A model generated the notes under the pieces. That model worked only from the letters and a program-made list of their open reading frames with translations, was not told the DNA's origin and did not search any database. The position numbers were made by a program, and so were the translations under genes. Positions 7,742 through 16,624 of a stretch of DNA of 64,000 nt are shown here, one piece after another. The stretch is taken from positions 1,612,001 through 1,676,000 of the forward strand of contig NZ_CP140151.1 in NCBI RefSeq assembly GCF_034479555.1, written 5' to 3'. Numbering within the stretch: the first letter of the stretch is position 1; every line of letters starts with the position of its first letter. Source of the stretch: Chromohalobacter canadensis (GTDB lineage Bacteria > Pseudomonadota > Gammaproteobacteria > Pseudomonadales > Halomonadaceae).

Positions 7742-9319
7742 ATGGCAGATACCCACACCCAGCGTCCCCGGCCCGTTGCGCTGTTGATCCTCGATGGCTA
7801 CGGCCAGAACGACGACACCGAGTACAACGCCGTTTACTCGGCCAAGACGCCGGTCATGGACGCGCTGAAACAACGTTACCCCTCCGCCTTGCTGCACACC
7901 GATGGCAAGTACGTCGGGCTGCCCGACGGCCAGATGGGCAATTCCGAAGTCGGCCACATGAACCTCGGCGCCGGGCGTATCGTCTATCAGGACTTCACGC
8001 GTATCACCAAGGCCATCGAAGACGGTGAACTGGCCGCCAACACCGCGCTGACGGCACCCATCGATGCCGCCGTGGCCGCCGGTCGTGCCGTGCATCTACT
8101 CGGTTTGCTTTCGCCCGGCGGGGTGCACAGCCACGAGGATCACATCCTCGCCGTGGCCGCGCTAGCCGCCGATCGTGGCGCCAAGCACGTCTATCTGCAC
8201 GCCTTCCTCGACGGTCGCGATACCGCGCCCAAAAGCGCTCGGGCCTCGCTGGAACGCGCCAATGCGCGGCTCGCCGAGCTGTTCGGTGCCGACAACGCTT
8301 ATGTCTCTTCGATCGTCGGCCGTTACTACGCCATGGACCGCGACAATCGCTGGGACCGTGTCGAGCAGGCCTATCGTGTCATCGTCGAGGGTGAGGGCTC
8401 ACAGATCGCCACCAGTGCCGAGGCCGGGCTGGACGCCGCCTACGAACGTGACGAAACCGACGAATTCGTCGCCGCCACCAGCATCCGCCCGCACGGCGAG
8501 CCGGTGCGCATGGCCGACGGCGACGCCGCGCTGTTCCTGAACTTCCGTGCCGACCGCGCCCGCGAACTGACTCGCGCCTTCGCCGAGGAGGACTTCAGCG
8601 GCTTCACTCGCCAGGCGCGGCCCAAGCTGGCCCATGAAGGGCTAGTGATGCTCACCGAATACGCCGCGAACATCCCAGCACCGGTGGCTTTTCCGCCTAC
8701 CGACCTGGTCAACACTCTAGGCGAGACCGTCGCCAAGCGCGGCCTAAAACAGCTACGCATCGCCGAGACCGAGAAGTACGCCCACGTCACCTTCTTCTTC
8801 TCCGGTGGCCGCGAGGACGAGTTCGACGGCGAGACCCGCGAGCTGATTCCCTCGCCGCAGGACGTCAAGACGTACGACGAGAAGCCGGAGATGAGTGCTT
8901 ACGAACTCACCGACAAGCTGGTCGCGGCCATCGACGCGGGCACGTTCGATCTGGTCGTGTGCAACTACGCCAATGGCGATATGGTCGGCCACAGCGGCGA
9001 CTTCGATGCCGCGGTCAAGGCCATCGAGGCGGTCGATGTCTGCCTGGGCCGGGTGATCGAGGCCATCGAGCGTGCCGGCGGCGAGTGCCTGGTCACCGCC
9101 GACCACGGCAATGCCGAGCAAATGGTGCACCCTGAAACCGGCAACCCGCAGACGGCGCATACGACCTTTCAGGTACCGCTGGTCTACGTCACGCCGCGCG
9201 CCGGCGCCACCCTGGCGGACGACGGCAGCCTGTGTGACCTGGCGCCGACCCTGCTGACAATGATGCACGAGCCGATCCCCGAGGAAATGACCGGCCGCGT
9301 GCTGGTCGATACGCCCTGA
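7742..9319 (+). CDS. gpmI: 2,3-bisphosphoglycerate-independent phosphoglycerate mutase
   Basis: 525 aa; glycolytic enzyme interconverting 3- and 2-phosphoglycerate with two Mn ions. The start was set at MADTHTQ; upstream codons in the same open frame are not family-like. Metal/catalytic motifs: LLILDGYG (Asp18; most homologues have DGWG), [14 protein letters not shown] with the phosphorylated Ser68, [38 protein letters not shown] and [10 protein letters not shown]. It forms an operon with envC and ctpA and is divergent from yibN, matching the E. coli gpmM-envC arrangement. Confidence 0.96.
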   Translation: MADTHTQRPRPVALLILDGYGQNDDTEYNAVYSAKTPVMDALKQRYPSALLHTDGKYVGLPDGQMGNSEVGHMNLGAGRIVYQDFTRITKAIEDGELAANTALTAPIDAAVAAGRAVHLLGLLSPGGVHSHEDHILAVAALAADRGAKHVYLHAFLDGRDTAPKSARASLERANARLAELFGADNAYVSSIVGRYYAMDRDNRWDRVEQAYRVIVEGEGSQIATSAEAGLDAAYERDETDEFVAATSIRPHGEPVRMADGDAALFLNFRADRARELTRAFAEEDFSGFTRQARPKLAHEGLVMLTEYAANIPAPVAFPPTDLVNTLGETVAKRGLKQLRIAETEKYAHVTFFFSGGREDEFDGETRELIPSPQDVKTYDEKPEMSAYELTDKLVAAIDAGTFDLVVCNYANGDMVGHSGDFDAAVKAIEAVDVCLGRVIEAIERAGGECLVTADHGNAEQMVHPETGNPQTAHTTFQVPLVYVTPRAGATLADDGSLCDLAPTLLTMMHEPIPEEMTGRVLVDTP

Positions 9320-9348
9320 ACGGTGTGCGTGTATTGCGGAGCCGGCGC

Positions 9349-10509
9349 ATGAGCGCGCCAACGTCCAGCAAACGAATCGCCATGGCCTGCGCCATGGCGT
9401 TCTCGTGTGCGTGGCTGTCGCTGGGCGCCTGGGCGCAGAACTCGCCGGAAGAGGTCAAACGTCAACTCGAAGCCTTGGGCAGTGACATCGAGAACGCCGA
9501 GTCACGCCTCGAGGGCACGCGTGACGAGCGTGACACCGCGCAGCAGGAACTGCGCGAGGTGGAAACCGAGCTGGCCGACACCCAACAGCGGCTGACCAGC
9601 CTGCAGCGCGAGCAGGATCAACTCGACCAGGAAGTCGCCGAGCTCAAGCAGCAGCGCCAGACCCTCGAGGAAGAACGCCGCCAGCAACGCGCTGCGCTTG
9701 CCACACAACTCAACGCGCTCTACCGGCTCGGCCCCACGCCACAGCTCAAACTGCTGCTCAATCAGACCGACCCCGCGCGGCTGGACCGCCTTCAGCAGTA
9801 TCTCAATCATCTCAACCAGGCGCGTCAGCAACGCCTCGACGCCCTGGCCAAGCTCGAGGATCAGCTCGACGAAACGCAACGCGCACTACAGTCACACCAA
9901 GAGCGCCTGGACAGCCTCGCCAGTGAGCTGACCGAACGCCGCGAAACGCTCAGCGATCAACGCAGCGAACGCGAAGCCATCCTCTCGAAGTACAAGGAGC
10001 GCTACACCTCCGAGCAAGCCAAACTGGCCGCGCTCACCGATGACCGCGAGAACGCTCAGCAACTGCTCGAGCAGATGCAGACCAAGCTCGAACGCCTCGA
10101 CCAACCGCCGCCTTCCACGGACATCGACCAAACCCGGGGCGAGCTACCCTGGCCGGTGCAGGGCGACATGCTCGCCACCTACGGTAACGGCGACGGCGTC
10201 GACCGCAACGGCATGCTCATCGGCGCCGAGGCGGGCACGCCGGTCTCCGCCGTACACGCCGGCCGCGTGGTCTTTGCCAACTGGATGCGCGGCTTCGGCA
10301 ACCTGTTGATCGTCGATCATGGCGACAATGTCATGACGCTCTACGCCCACCTGCAACGCTTCAATGTCGGGGTCGGCGCCCAGGTCACGCGCGGCGACAC
10401 CCTTGCCGCCGTCGGCGACAGCGGCGGCCGCGACAGCCCCGCACTGTATTTCGAGGTGCGCAAGAACGGAGACCCCATCGACCCCAGCGACTGGATCGCC
10501 CGGCGCTGA
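9349..10509 (+). CDS. envC: murein hydrolase activator EnvC-like, degenerate LytM
   Basis: 386 aa periplasmic protein. It has a signal peptide (cleavage after LGAWA), a long coiled coil from about residue 35 to 260 (repeated E/R/Q/L heptads), then an M23/LytM domain. The LytM zinc site is degraded: the first His/Asp pair is replaced in RNGMLIGAEAG, and the usual HxH is YFEVR. This is the EnvC-type condition, in which the protein activates amidases rather than cutting peptidoglycan. The ATG at 9349 is chosen over the in-frame GTG at 9325 because GCGGAG precedes it. Confidence 0.9.
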   Translation: MSAPTSSKRIAMACAMAFSCAWLSLGAWAQNSPEEVKRQLEALGSDIENAESRLEGTRDERDTAQQELREVETELADTQQRLTSLQREQDQLDQEVAELKQQRQTLEEERRQQRAALATQLNALYRLGPTPQLKLLLNQTDPARLDRLQQYLNHLNQARQQRLDALAKLEDQLDETQRALQSHQERLDSLASELTERRETLSDQRSEREAILSKYKERYTSEQAKLAALTDDRENAQQLLEQMQTKLERLDQPPPSTDIDQTRGELPWPVQGDMLATYGNGDGVDRNGMLIGAEAGTPVSAVHAGRVVFANWMRGFGNLLIVDHGDNVMTLYAHLQRFNVGVGAQVTRGDTLAAVGDSGGRDSPALYFEVRKNGDPIDPSDWIARR

Positions 10510-10649
10510 ACGTCCGCCGTGCTGGATTGCGCCGACCCATAAAGGCTATGCTGGGCCTCGGCGCGCGTGGGTTCGCCTTCGCCCCGCCACCTGGTCGCCC
10601 CTTCCGGCGCGACTGACACGAGCCCGTTCCGCCGCGTTGTGGAGACAGC

Positions 10650-12014
10650 ATGACCGCAAGCCAATCCCGTTCCCCACGTCTCATCGTTCGTCACTTTCTA
10701 GCAATGGGCATGGCCCTGGTGATCGGGGCGCTAACCCTGCCGCTGCCGGCGCACGCCCAGCAAAGCACTCAGCCCAGTACCCAACCAAGTACTCAGCAGA
10801 GCAACCAGTCACCGGCCGGCAATAACGCCCTTCCCGTGGAAGATGTGCAGACCTTCGCCGAGGTCTTCGAACGCATCAAGCGCACCTATGTCGACGAAGT
10901 CGACGACACCACGCTCATGCGCAACGCCATTCGCGGCATGCTCGGCGAGCTCGACCCGCACTCCGCCTACCTCGATAAGGACGACTTCGAGGCACTGCGC
11001 GAGACCACCGAGGGCGAATTCAGCGGCGTGGGCATCGAAGTCGGCATGCAAGAGGGCCAGTTGACGATCATCTCGCCTCTCGACGATACCCCCGCCGCGC
11101 GCGCCGGGCTCCAGGCCCAGGACCGCATCCTGCGCATCGACGACACGCCCACCGAGAGCATGTCGCTGCAGGAAGCCGTGGACATGATGCGCGGCGACGA
11201 AGGCGAGGATATCCGCCTGACCATCATGCGCGAGGGCGAAGATGCGCCGCGCAACGTCACCCTGACGCGCGAGACCATCCAGACCGAAAGCGTCAAACAC
11301 GAGCTACTGTCGCCAGGCTATGGCTACCTGCGCATCAGCCAGTTCCAGAGCCGCACCGGCGAGCAGGCCCGCGACGCCATCGCCGCGCTGCGTGAGGAAG
11401 GCGAGCTCAAGGGGCTGGTGCTCGACCTGCGCAACAACCCCGGCGGTGTGCTCGACAGCGCCGTCGACGTCGCCGACCTGTTCCTCGACAGCGGCCTGAT
11501 CGTCTACACCGAAGGGCGCCTGCCGGACAGCGACATGCGCTTCTCGGCCTCCACCCAGACCAGCGCCCCGGACGTCCCCATGGTGGTGCTGATCAACGGT
11601 GGTAGCGCCTCGGCGGCGGAGATCGTCGCTGGCGCGCTGCAAGACCAGCAACGCGCCGTACTGATGGGCACCGAAAGCTTCGGCAAGGGCTCCGTCCAAC
11701 AGGTGCTGCCGCTGAACAACGGAGACGGCCTGAAGCTGACCACCGCGCTCTACTACACACCGGATGGCCGCTCGATCCAGGCCCAAGGCATCGAACCGGA
11801 TGTCGACGTGGTGCGTGGCCGTCTCGAAGTCGCCGAAGGCAGCGGCCTCAACATCCGCGAGGCTGATCTCGAGAACCACCTACGCAACATCAACGGCGAC
11901 ACCGAACGCACCGAGCGTGAAGCCTCGCTCGCCGAAAGCGACTACCAGCTCGGCGAAGCTCTCAACCTGCTCAAGGCCCTCAACGTCCTGCCTCGTACGC
12001 AGGGCGGCAACTAA
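10650..12014 (+). CDS. ctpA: S41-family carboxyl-terminal processing protease
   Basis: 454 aa exported protease. A signal peptide ends near PLPAHAQ, followed by a Gln/Ser/Thr linker made of STQP repeats, a PDZ domain (VGIEVGMQEGQLTIISPLDD) and the S41 catalytic core. The core has INGGSASAAEIVAGALQD (nucleophile Ser) and GTESFGKGSVQQ (catalytic Lys). It is downstream of envC, as in many gammaproteobacteria where Ctp trims cell-wall enzymes. GGAGA lies 5 nt before the ATG. Confidence 0.95.
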   Translation: MTASQSRSPRLIVRHFLAMGMALVIGALTLPLPAHAQQSTQPSTQPSTQQSNQSPAGNNALPVEDVQTFAEVFERIKRTYVDEVDDTTLMRNAIRGMLGELDPHSAYLDKDDFEALRETTEGEFSGVGIEVGMQEGQLTIISPLDDTPAARAGLQAQDRILRIDDTPTESMSLQEAVDMMRGDEGEDIRLTIMREGEDAPRNVTLTRETIQTESVKHELLSPGYGYLRISQFQSRTGEQARDAIAALREEGELKGLVLDLRNNPGGVLDSAVDVADLFLDSGLIVYTEGRLPDSDMRFSASTQTSAPDVPMVVLINGGSASAAEIVAGALQDQQRAVLMGTESFGKGSVQQVLPLNNGDGLKLTTALYYTPDGRSIQAQGIEPDVDVVRGRLEVAEGSGLNIREADLENHLRNINGDTERTEREASLAESDYQLGEALNLLKALNVLPRTQGGN

Positions 12015-12040
12015 CGCCTCACCCGCGCCCTGAAACGCAA

Positions 12041-12086
12041 ACGCCCCCGCGCCGTGATTTGAAGTAAACGGCGCGGGGGCGTTTTG
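12041..12086 (+). terminator. rho-independent terminator of the gpmI-envC-ctpA operon
   Basis: A perfect 15-bp stem (ACGCCCCCGCGCCGT / ACGGCGCGGGGGCGT) with a 12-nt loop, followed by TTTT. It lies 27 nt past the ctpA stop, in front of a convergent gene. Confidence 0.9.
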
Positions 12087-12100
12087 TCAGACTCATAAAG

Positions 12101-13573
12101 CTACTCTTTATTATCGCTCCGGCGATGCAGCCAGGCTTTGCCAGCGGCCGTTAGCCGGTATTTCTGCAAACGGCTATTGGGCTTGTCCGGAATCGTCATT
12201 TCAATGGCGCCTGCCTTCAGTGCCGGGCGCAAATAGGCTTCCCGGAAGTGATCTTCATGTTTCAGCCCCAGCGCTGCCTGTATCTCCGAGCGTTTCATTT
12301 CGCCCTGCAAGACTACGAGTAGTCGCATGACTTCCCCGGTAACTTCCCCGGTAACTTCCCCGGTAACTTCCCCGGTAACTTCCCCGGTGACTTGGTCGCC
12401 GCCCGACCCTGAGCGCCATTCTGCCTCCGGCCGCCAGACGACGACGCTGAACTGATTGCCTGACGAGTCATTCACCAAATCAATCCGAGGCCACGCCTGA
12501 AGCGCTCGGGGTATGCCGCTACCCATGCCTCGATAGGGCAAGATATGTGAGGCATGTTCAGTGAGCGTAGGGTTGCGGCGAATGGTCTTGCCCTGGCGAA
12601 TATCTTCCGGGCTCAAGCTATCCGACAAGTGGCCGGGGCTAACGATCTCCACCCGATCAGCAAAGACCATGAGACGGACGGAGGCGCTGGTGAAGTAATC
12701 GCGGTGAATTAGAGCGTTGACCAGCAACTCTTCCAACGCTGTTTCGGGGATCTCAAGCTGACCCACGGTATTGAAGCTGCGCCCGTGCTGCACATGGTGC
12801 AGATTGCGCTTGATAAAAGCGAAAGCGCCCCGAAACTGCTCCAACAGGGTGCCCTTGATGTCTTCGCTGTCCAGATAGCGGGTATCGTGTAGAGCGGTGC
12901 CGGGGAAGGCAACCGCCTTCACCTCAAAGGCTGGGCGCCAACGCTGGGGATTGCGACTAAACAGCATCAGCCCCGATAGATTCAGCTCCTGACCATCGCC
13001 CAGGCCCAAGTTCTGCAGCAACTGCTCCCGTGTCAGGCCAGAGAACTCATCGCTTTCCCCATAGCGAAGGTCGAAATAGGCAGTAAAGGCCTTGTCGTCG
13101 ATATCCTCTATGGAAGATCCCGCCACAGGCACTACATCGGCGTAAACCAGCCCGGAGCGCTGGAACATGCGCTGCATCTCTTCCCGGGAGGTCACATGCC
13201 GCTTGTCCGAACCCTGCTTGACCCAAATGCGACCTTGATTGTCGAGATAAGGCTTGGCCAACCCATCGGGCACTTCAACCACCACCACAAGACCTTGGTT
13301 CGTCTGCACGTTCTCGGTCAGCGGATGCACGGGTGGGCGTACATGCTGGGAAGCGGCGTTACCGAGTAACTGATTCAACCGCCGAACCGCCGCCCCATCC
13401 AGCCCCGCAATCGAGCCATCGTCATTCACGCCCAGAAACAGCCAGCCACCGCCACTATTGGCAAAGGCAGCCAGTTCAGCGGCAAGACTATCCGCGTTGG
13501 TGGCGTCACGCTTGAACTGGTGGCGGCTGTCTTCGCCGCGGGTGATGGCTTTTTGAAGATCACTTTGTGTCAT
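12101..13573 (-). CDS. AlbA_2-domain ATP-binding regulator (COG2865 type)
   Basis: 490 aa. The N-terminal AlbA_2/Schlafen-like domain has HQFKRDATNADSLAAELAAF and ANSGGGWLFLGVNDDG. The middle GHKL-like ATPase part has LVNALIHRDYFTSASVRLMV and ADRVEIVSPG. The C-terminus is a winged-helix segment. Between ATPase and helix lies a tandem GEVT run encoded by a 12-bp repeat. Members are often annotated as ATP-dependent DNA helicase-like regulators and occur in islands; no function is proven here. Confidence 0.8.
   Translation of the reverse strand: MTQSDLQKAITRGEDSRHQFKRDATNADSLAAELAAFANSGGGWLFLGVNDDGSIAGLDGAAVRRLNQLLGNAASQHVRPPVHPLTENVQTNQGLVVVVEVPDGLAKPYLDNQGRIWVKQGSDKRHVTSREEMQRMFQRSGLVYADVVPVAGSSIEDIDDKAFTAYFDLRYGESDEFSGLTREQLLQNLGLGDGQELNLSGLMLFSRNPQRWRPAFEVKAVAFPGTALHDTRYLDSEDIKGTLLEQFRGAFAFIKRNLHHVQHGRSFNTVGQLEIPETALEELLVNALIHRDYFTSASVRLMVFADRVEIVSPGHLSDSLSPEDIRQGKTIRRNPTLTEHASHILPYRGMGSGIPRALQAWPRIDLVNDSSGNQFSVVVWRPEAEWRSGSGGDQVTGEVTGEVTGEVTGEVTGEVMRLLVVLQGEMKRSEIQAALGLKHEDHFREAYLRPALKAGAIEMTIPDKPNSRLQKYRLTAAGKAWLHRRSDNKE
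12330..12389. repeat. five tandem 12-bp repeats inside the AlbA_2 gene
   Basis: Unit ACTTCCCCGGTA on the plus strand, five copies in tandem (the last ends in G). Read on the minus strand it encodes GEVT repeats. Copy-number change would keep the frame and only lengthen the hinge before the C-terminal helix domain. Confidence 0.9.
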
Positions 13574-13685
13574 GGCAATGCCATTTTGCTCCTTTTTGAC
13601 TAGGCGTCCCTAAGCGAATCCATATGATGAAAAGCCTGCAGCAGGGACCACAAGCCGTGCGCTTTGGACTCTGCTGGCCGCCTGA

Positions 13686-13979
13686 CTAAGCGGCATCGAA
13701 GTCGAGAGGGCGAACATCATTCAGGTTGAGCGTATTACGCGCTACCCAGAGGTCATACATGTCCTGAATGGCCAGCCAGCTCTCCGGTGTGCGGCCCAGC
13801 ACCTTGGAAAGCCGCAGGGCCATTTCCGGGCTGATACCGCTCTCCCCTTTAAGCACCCGCGACAACGTCGACGGCGAAACCCCCAGGTTCGAGGCAAGCT
13901 GACGAGAACTGATGTTGAAAGGCTCCAAGTACACTTCCCGAACGAACGCCCCTGGGTGCGGCGGATTATGCATCGTCAT
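13686..13979 (-). CDS. higA: HigA-family antitoxin (XRE helix-turn-helix)
   Basis: 97 aa. It opens with HNPPHPGAFVREVYLEPFNI, the HigA/VapI signature, followed by an HTH (SSRQLASNLGVSPSTLSRVL) and the HigA C-terminus (SWLAIQDMYDLW). Such proteins neutralise the HigB mRNA interferase and repress their own operon. Here the toxin gene that should precede it is reduced to a fragment ending in a stop that overlaps this ATG, so it is an orphan antitoxin. Confidence 0.9.
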   Translation of the reverse strand: MTMHNPPHPGAFVREVYLEPFNISSRQLASNLGVSPSTLSRVLKGESGISPEMALRLSKVLGRTPESWLAIQDMYDLWVARNTLNLNDVRPLDFDAA

Positions 13980-14022
13980 TAGTGATAATCCTCATAATCA
14001 AGTACGTAGGCGTTGCCACCCC
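13980..14022 (-). pseudogene. HigB toxin remnant (last ~13 codons)
   Basis: The minus-strand frame just before higA reads GGNAYVLDYEDYH then TAA, and this TAA overlaps the higA ATG (TAATG). NAYVLDYEDYH is the normal C-terminus of RelE-fold HigB/killer proteins. Further upstream in that frame is FSPYLIR and then a TGA, with no other HigB-like sequence. The toxin body (about 80 residues) is missing. The rest of the gap up to 14293 holds a short inverted repeat (GTTGCGC-ATC-GCGCAAC) and no other gene that I can support. Confidence 0.65.
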
Positions 14023-14293
14023 TTATGAGGTATGGGCTGAATCAGTCGATACCGTAGCGCGTTGCGCATCGCGCAACAAAATGGTTTATGCCAAAAGCGT
14101 GAAGCCATTCCTGTTGACTCCCTGGGTACTGGCCTAACGCTGGGCGTTCTGTTCATGGCGGCCAGACGAGGTAGACTCGAGATAGGAACCGCGACGTCAG
14201 CGGCATCGGCTGCAAGCAATAGCTGGCCTTTAAAATCGACGAGATGACCTTTGCGCTGGGCTGAGCGCCCCTCGCTACCTCAGGAATCCGCCC

Positions 14294-15094
14294 ATGACGC
14301 AGTTCTGGCGAGACCCGACGCTGCCTTTTGTCGAGAGCCGGTGGGCCAGCGATAGCCGCGCCTGCTACCGACCCCACAGCCATCCCACCCTGTCGATCGG
14401 TGTGGTCGACCGTGGCCAAAGTCAGTTCCAGTGCCAACGCCGCCGCGAGCGGCTGACACCGGGCTGCCTGGTCAGCGTGCCGGCGGGCGTGGTGCATGAC
14501 TGCAACCCGCTGCCGGATCAGCCTTGGAGCTACCAGATGCTGTATCTGGAACCGACCTGGGTGAGCGAGGTGCTGGATGAGGCCTCGGCCGAGACCGACG
14601 CTGCCCCGGCCATGCCCTCGACGGTATTCATCGCCCGCGACGTCGCGCCTTACCAGGCCTTCTGTCGGCTCAATGCGCTGCTTTTTTCCTCGGCTCCGAG
14701 GGCCGACAAGGAGGCCGGACTGATCGAGTTCCTCGGCAGTCGCCTGTGGTGTCACGGGGACGCCCTGGCCGTTCATTGGCCGAACTCATCCGCCTTGAAC
14801 GACCTCCAACGGCATCTACTCGAGTGCCTCGAGCGTCCGCCGTCGCTCGAGGTGCTGGCTCGGGACCATGGACTAAGCCGTTATCAAGTGATTCGACTGT
14901 TCCGCCGCGAGACCGGGTTAACGCCCCATGCTTGGCTGCTCGACCAGCGCATCCAGCAGGCGCGCCGCCGCCTGTGTCAGGGGGTGGAACTGTCGGAGCT
15001 CGCGCAGGAACTCGGCTTCGCCGACCAAGGTCACTTTCAGCGCGCCTTCAAGGCTCGGGTGGCGGTCACGCCGGGGCGCTACCGCAGTACCTGA
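14294..15094 (+). CDS. AraC-family transcriptional regulator
   Basis: 266 aa. The N-terminal cupin sensor domain (YRPHSHPTLSIGVVDRGQSQ, with the two His) precedes a C-terminal double HTH (SLEVLARDHGLSRYQVIRLF and LSELAQELGFADQGHFQRAF, ending in GRYR). This is the layout of regulators that sit beside LysE exporters; the LysE gene starts 82 nt downstream on the same strand and is the likely target. The effector is probably an amino acid, by analogy only. Confidence 0.9.
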   Translation: MTQFWRDPTLPFVESRWASDSRACYRPHSHPTLSIGVVDRGQSQFQCQRRRERLTPGCLVSVPAGVVHDCNPLPDQPWSYQMLYLEPTWVSEVLDEASAETDAAPAMPSTVFIARDVAPYQAFCRLNALLFSSAPRADKEAGLIEFLGSRLWCHGDALAVHWPNSSALNDLQRHLLECLERPPSLEVLARDHGLSRYQVIRLFRRETGLTPHAWLLDQRIQQARRRLCQGVELSELAQELGFADQGHFQRAFKARVAVTPGRYRST

Positions 15095-15175
15095 GGTAGC
15101 GCACTTTCTTTCAATACTATCGCCACACGGTGACGCAGGCTGGCCCTCCACGCACTCGAAAGGGGCTTACGCGTC

Positions 15176-15826
15176 ATGCTGCAACAGTTCCTGCTGGTCG
15201 CCGGGGCGCACTTCCTCGCCCTGCTCAGCCCTGGTCCGGACTTTTTCTTGGTTCTGCGCTACGCGGTCGCCTTGGGGCGCAGGCCGGCGGCGCTGGTCAG
15301 CCTCGGCATCGGCCTCGCCAACGGCCTGTTCATTCTGCTCGCTATGGGTGGGCTCATGGCCCTGGACGCCGAAGCCGGCCCCTTCATCGCCGTCCAGTGG
15401 GCCGGCGGCGCCTTTCTGCTTTACATGGGCGTCCAGTTCATTCGTCAGGCGGGGCAGACTCGCCTCGAGGCAGGCTCGCACCGCGAGGCAGAAGCCCCTA
15501 CGAGCACCGCGCCCGGCGCCTTGCTCGCCGGGCTGGCCTCGGGGTTGCTGAACCCCAAGAATGCGCTGTTCTACGCCAGCCTGTTCGCAGTGCTTCACGC
15601 GCGTAGCACGCCCGTTGGTGTCCAGAGTCTCTATGCGTTGTGGATGATCGCTGTGGTACTCGGTTGGGATCTGCTGGTTGGCCACTTGGCCGGCCATCCG
15701 GGTCTGATCCGTCGTTTCGGCCATGGCCTGCGACACATCGAGCGGCTGGCTGGCGCCCTGCTCATCCTGCTGGGGCTCGGCATCGTCGCAGCCCGGCTCG
15801 ACCCAGGGCTACTCGCGGCCTTCTGA
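15176..15826 (+). CDS. LysE/RhtB-family amino acid exporter
   Basis: 216 aa inner-membrane exporter with about six hydrophobic segments. The family motif LLSPGPDFFLVLRYAVALGR lies in the first helices and GLLNPKNALFYASLFAV in the middle. The substrate is not deducible. It sits directly behind an AraC regulator, which suggests induction by the exported compound. A weak RBS (GAAAGGGG) lies upstream. Confidence 0.9.
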   Translation: MLQQFLLVAGAHFLALLSPGPDFFLVLRYAVALGRRPAALVSLGIGLANGLFILLAMGGLMALDAEAGPFIAVQWAGGAFLLYMGVQFIRQAGQTRLEAGSHREAEAPTSTAPGALLAGLASGLLNPKNALFYASLFAVLHARSTPVGVQSLYALWMIAVVLGWDLLVGHLAGHPGLIRRFGHGLRHIERLAGALLILLGLGIVAARLDPGLLAAF

Positions 15827-15877
15827 AGACCCGACGGCTCAGGCCTCGAACATTGTGGTTGGAGTCTTCCTTGCACA

Positions 15878-15897
15878 TGTAAAATGATCGTTTTACA
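15878..15897. promoter_or_regulatory. palindromic operator upstream of tetR-type gene
   Basis: TGTAAAATGATCGTTTTACA is a 20-bp palindrome with one mismatched pair, 8 nt before the TetR-family ATG. A near-identical palindrome precedes the MFS gene (16561-16580). This indicates an autoregulated repressor controlling both. Confidence 0.75.
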
Positions 15898-15905
15898 CTG
15901 CCTGC

Positions 15906-16433
15906 ATGGACATACGCACACGCTTGCTCGAGACCGCCGAGCAACTCTTCGAACGGCACGGCTTCGCCGCCACCGGCATGGACCGGCTGACGAGCGCTGC
16001 GGGCATCTCGAGCCGCACGCTCTACAAGCACGTCGGCAACAAGAACGGCCTGATCGCCGCCGTCCTGAACGAGCGCGACCGCCGCTTCCATCGGCTGGTG
16101 GAGGCCGACAGCATCGACGCCTTGTTCGCCGCGCTGGAAACCTGGTTCGGCCAGGCTGGCGCCCGAGGCTGCCTGTTCCTGCGCGCCTGGGGGGAAACCG
16201 GCGGCGGCGTGCCCGAGATCGCCGAGGCGATGGAGCGGCACAAGCAGCGCCTGCGGGAGCGGATCGACGCCATCGTCCTCGCGGAGATCGGCCGGCACGA
16301 CGACGACCTCGTCGAGGCGATTCAGTTGCTATTCGAGGGCGCGACCCACGCGGCGACGTATCGCGGCGAGGCCGCCGCCGATGCCGCTCGCCGCGCGGCG
16401 CACCGGCTGGCCGGTCTCGCGCGGATCGCGTAA
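15906..16433 (+). CDS. TetR/AcrR-family regulator
   Basis: 175 aa. The N-terminal TetR HTH reads LLETAEQLFERHGFAATGMD then RLTSAAGISSRTLYKHVGNK. The C-terminal ligand domain is typical of YbiH/AcrR-like repressors. The start lies 8 nt after a palindrome and has no clear Shine-Dalgarno, suggesting near-leaderless or weak translation. Two copies of the same palindrome tie it to the MFS gene at 16625. Confidence 0.92.
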   Translation: MDIRTRLLETAEQLFERHGFAATGMDRLTSAAGISSRTLYKHVGNKNGLIAAVLNERDRRFHRLVEADSIDALFAALETWFGQAGARGCLFLRAWGETGGGVPEIAEAMERHKQRLRERIDAIVLAEIGRHDDDLVEAIQLLFEGATHAATYRGEAAADAARRAAHRLAGLARIA

Positions 16434-16560
16434 CGGCGGCACTCGAATCGAACGCTAGCGGCTCGCCAAGCGCCACCAGCGATACCGCCGAGCGCTGACC
16501 GGACGAGCGTCATCGGGTACACACGACCGGCGCCTGCGCCGGGGGCTCGTTACGCCCATA

Positions 16561-16580
16561 GTGAAAACGATCGTTTTACA
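16561..16580. promoter_or_regulatory. second copy of the TetR palindrome, before the MFS gene
   Basis: GTGAAAACGATCGTTTTACA matches the 15878-15897 site at 17 of 20 positions and is itself an inverted repeat (AAAACGATCGTTTT core). It lies 45 nt upstream of the MFS start. Confidence 0.75.
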
Positions 16581-16624
16581 TTCAGCAACACGATGCCGGC
16601 CACGGGCCGAGGGGAGTACACCGC

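Noticed and set aside
12330..12389. Possible CRISPR array
   Set aside because: The 12-bp units are directly tandem with no spacers and lie inside a coding frame.
14150..14170. GCCTAACGCTGGGC as an attC arm before the AraC gene
   Set aside because: Fits RYYYAAC, but no GTTRRRY partner or paired inner arm was found within 150 bp.
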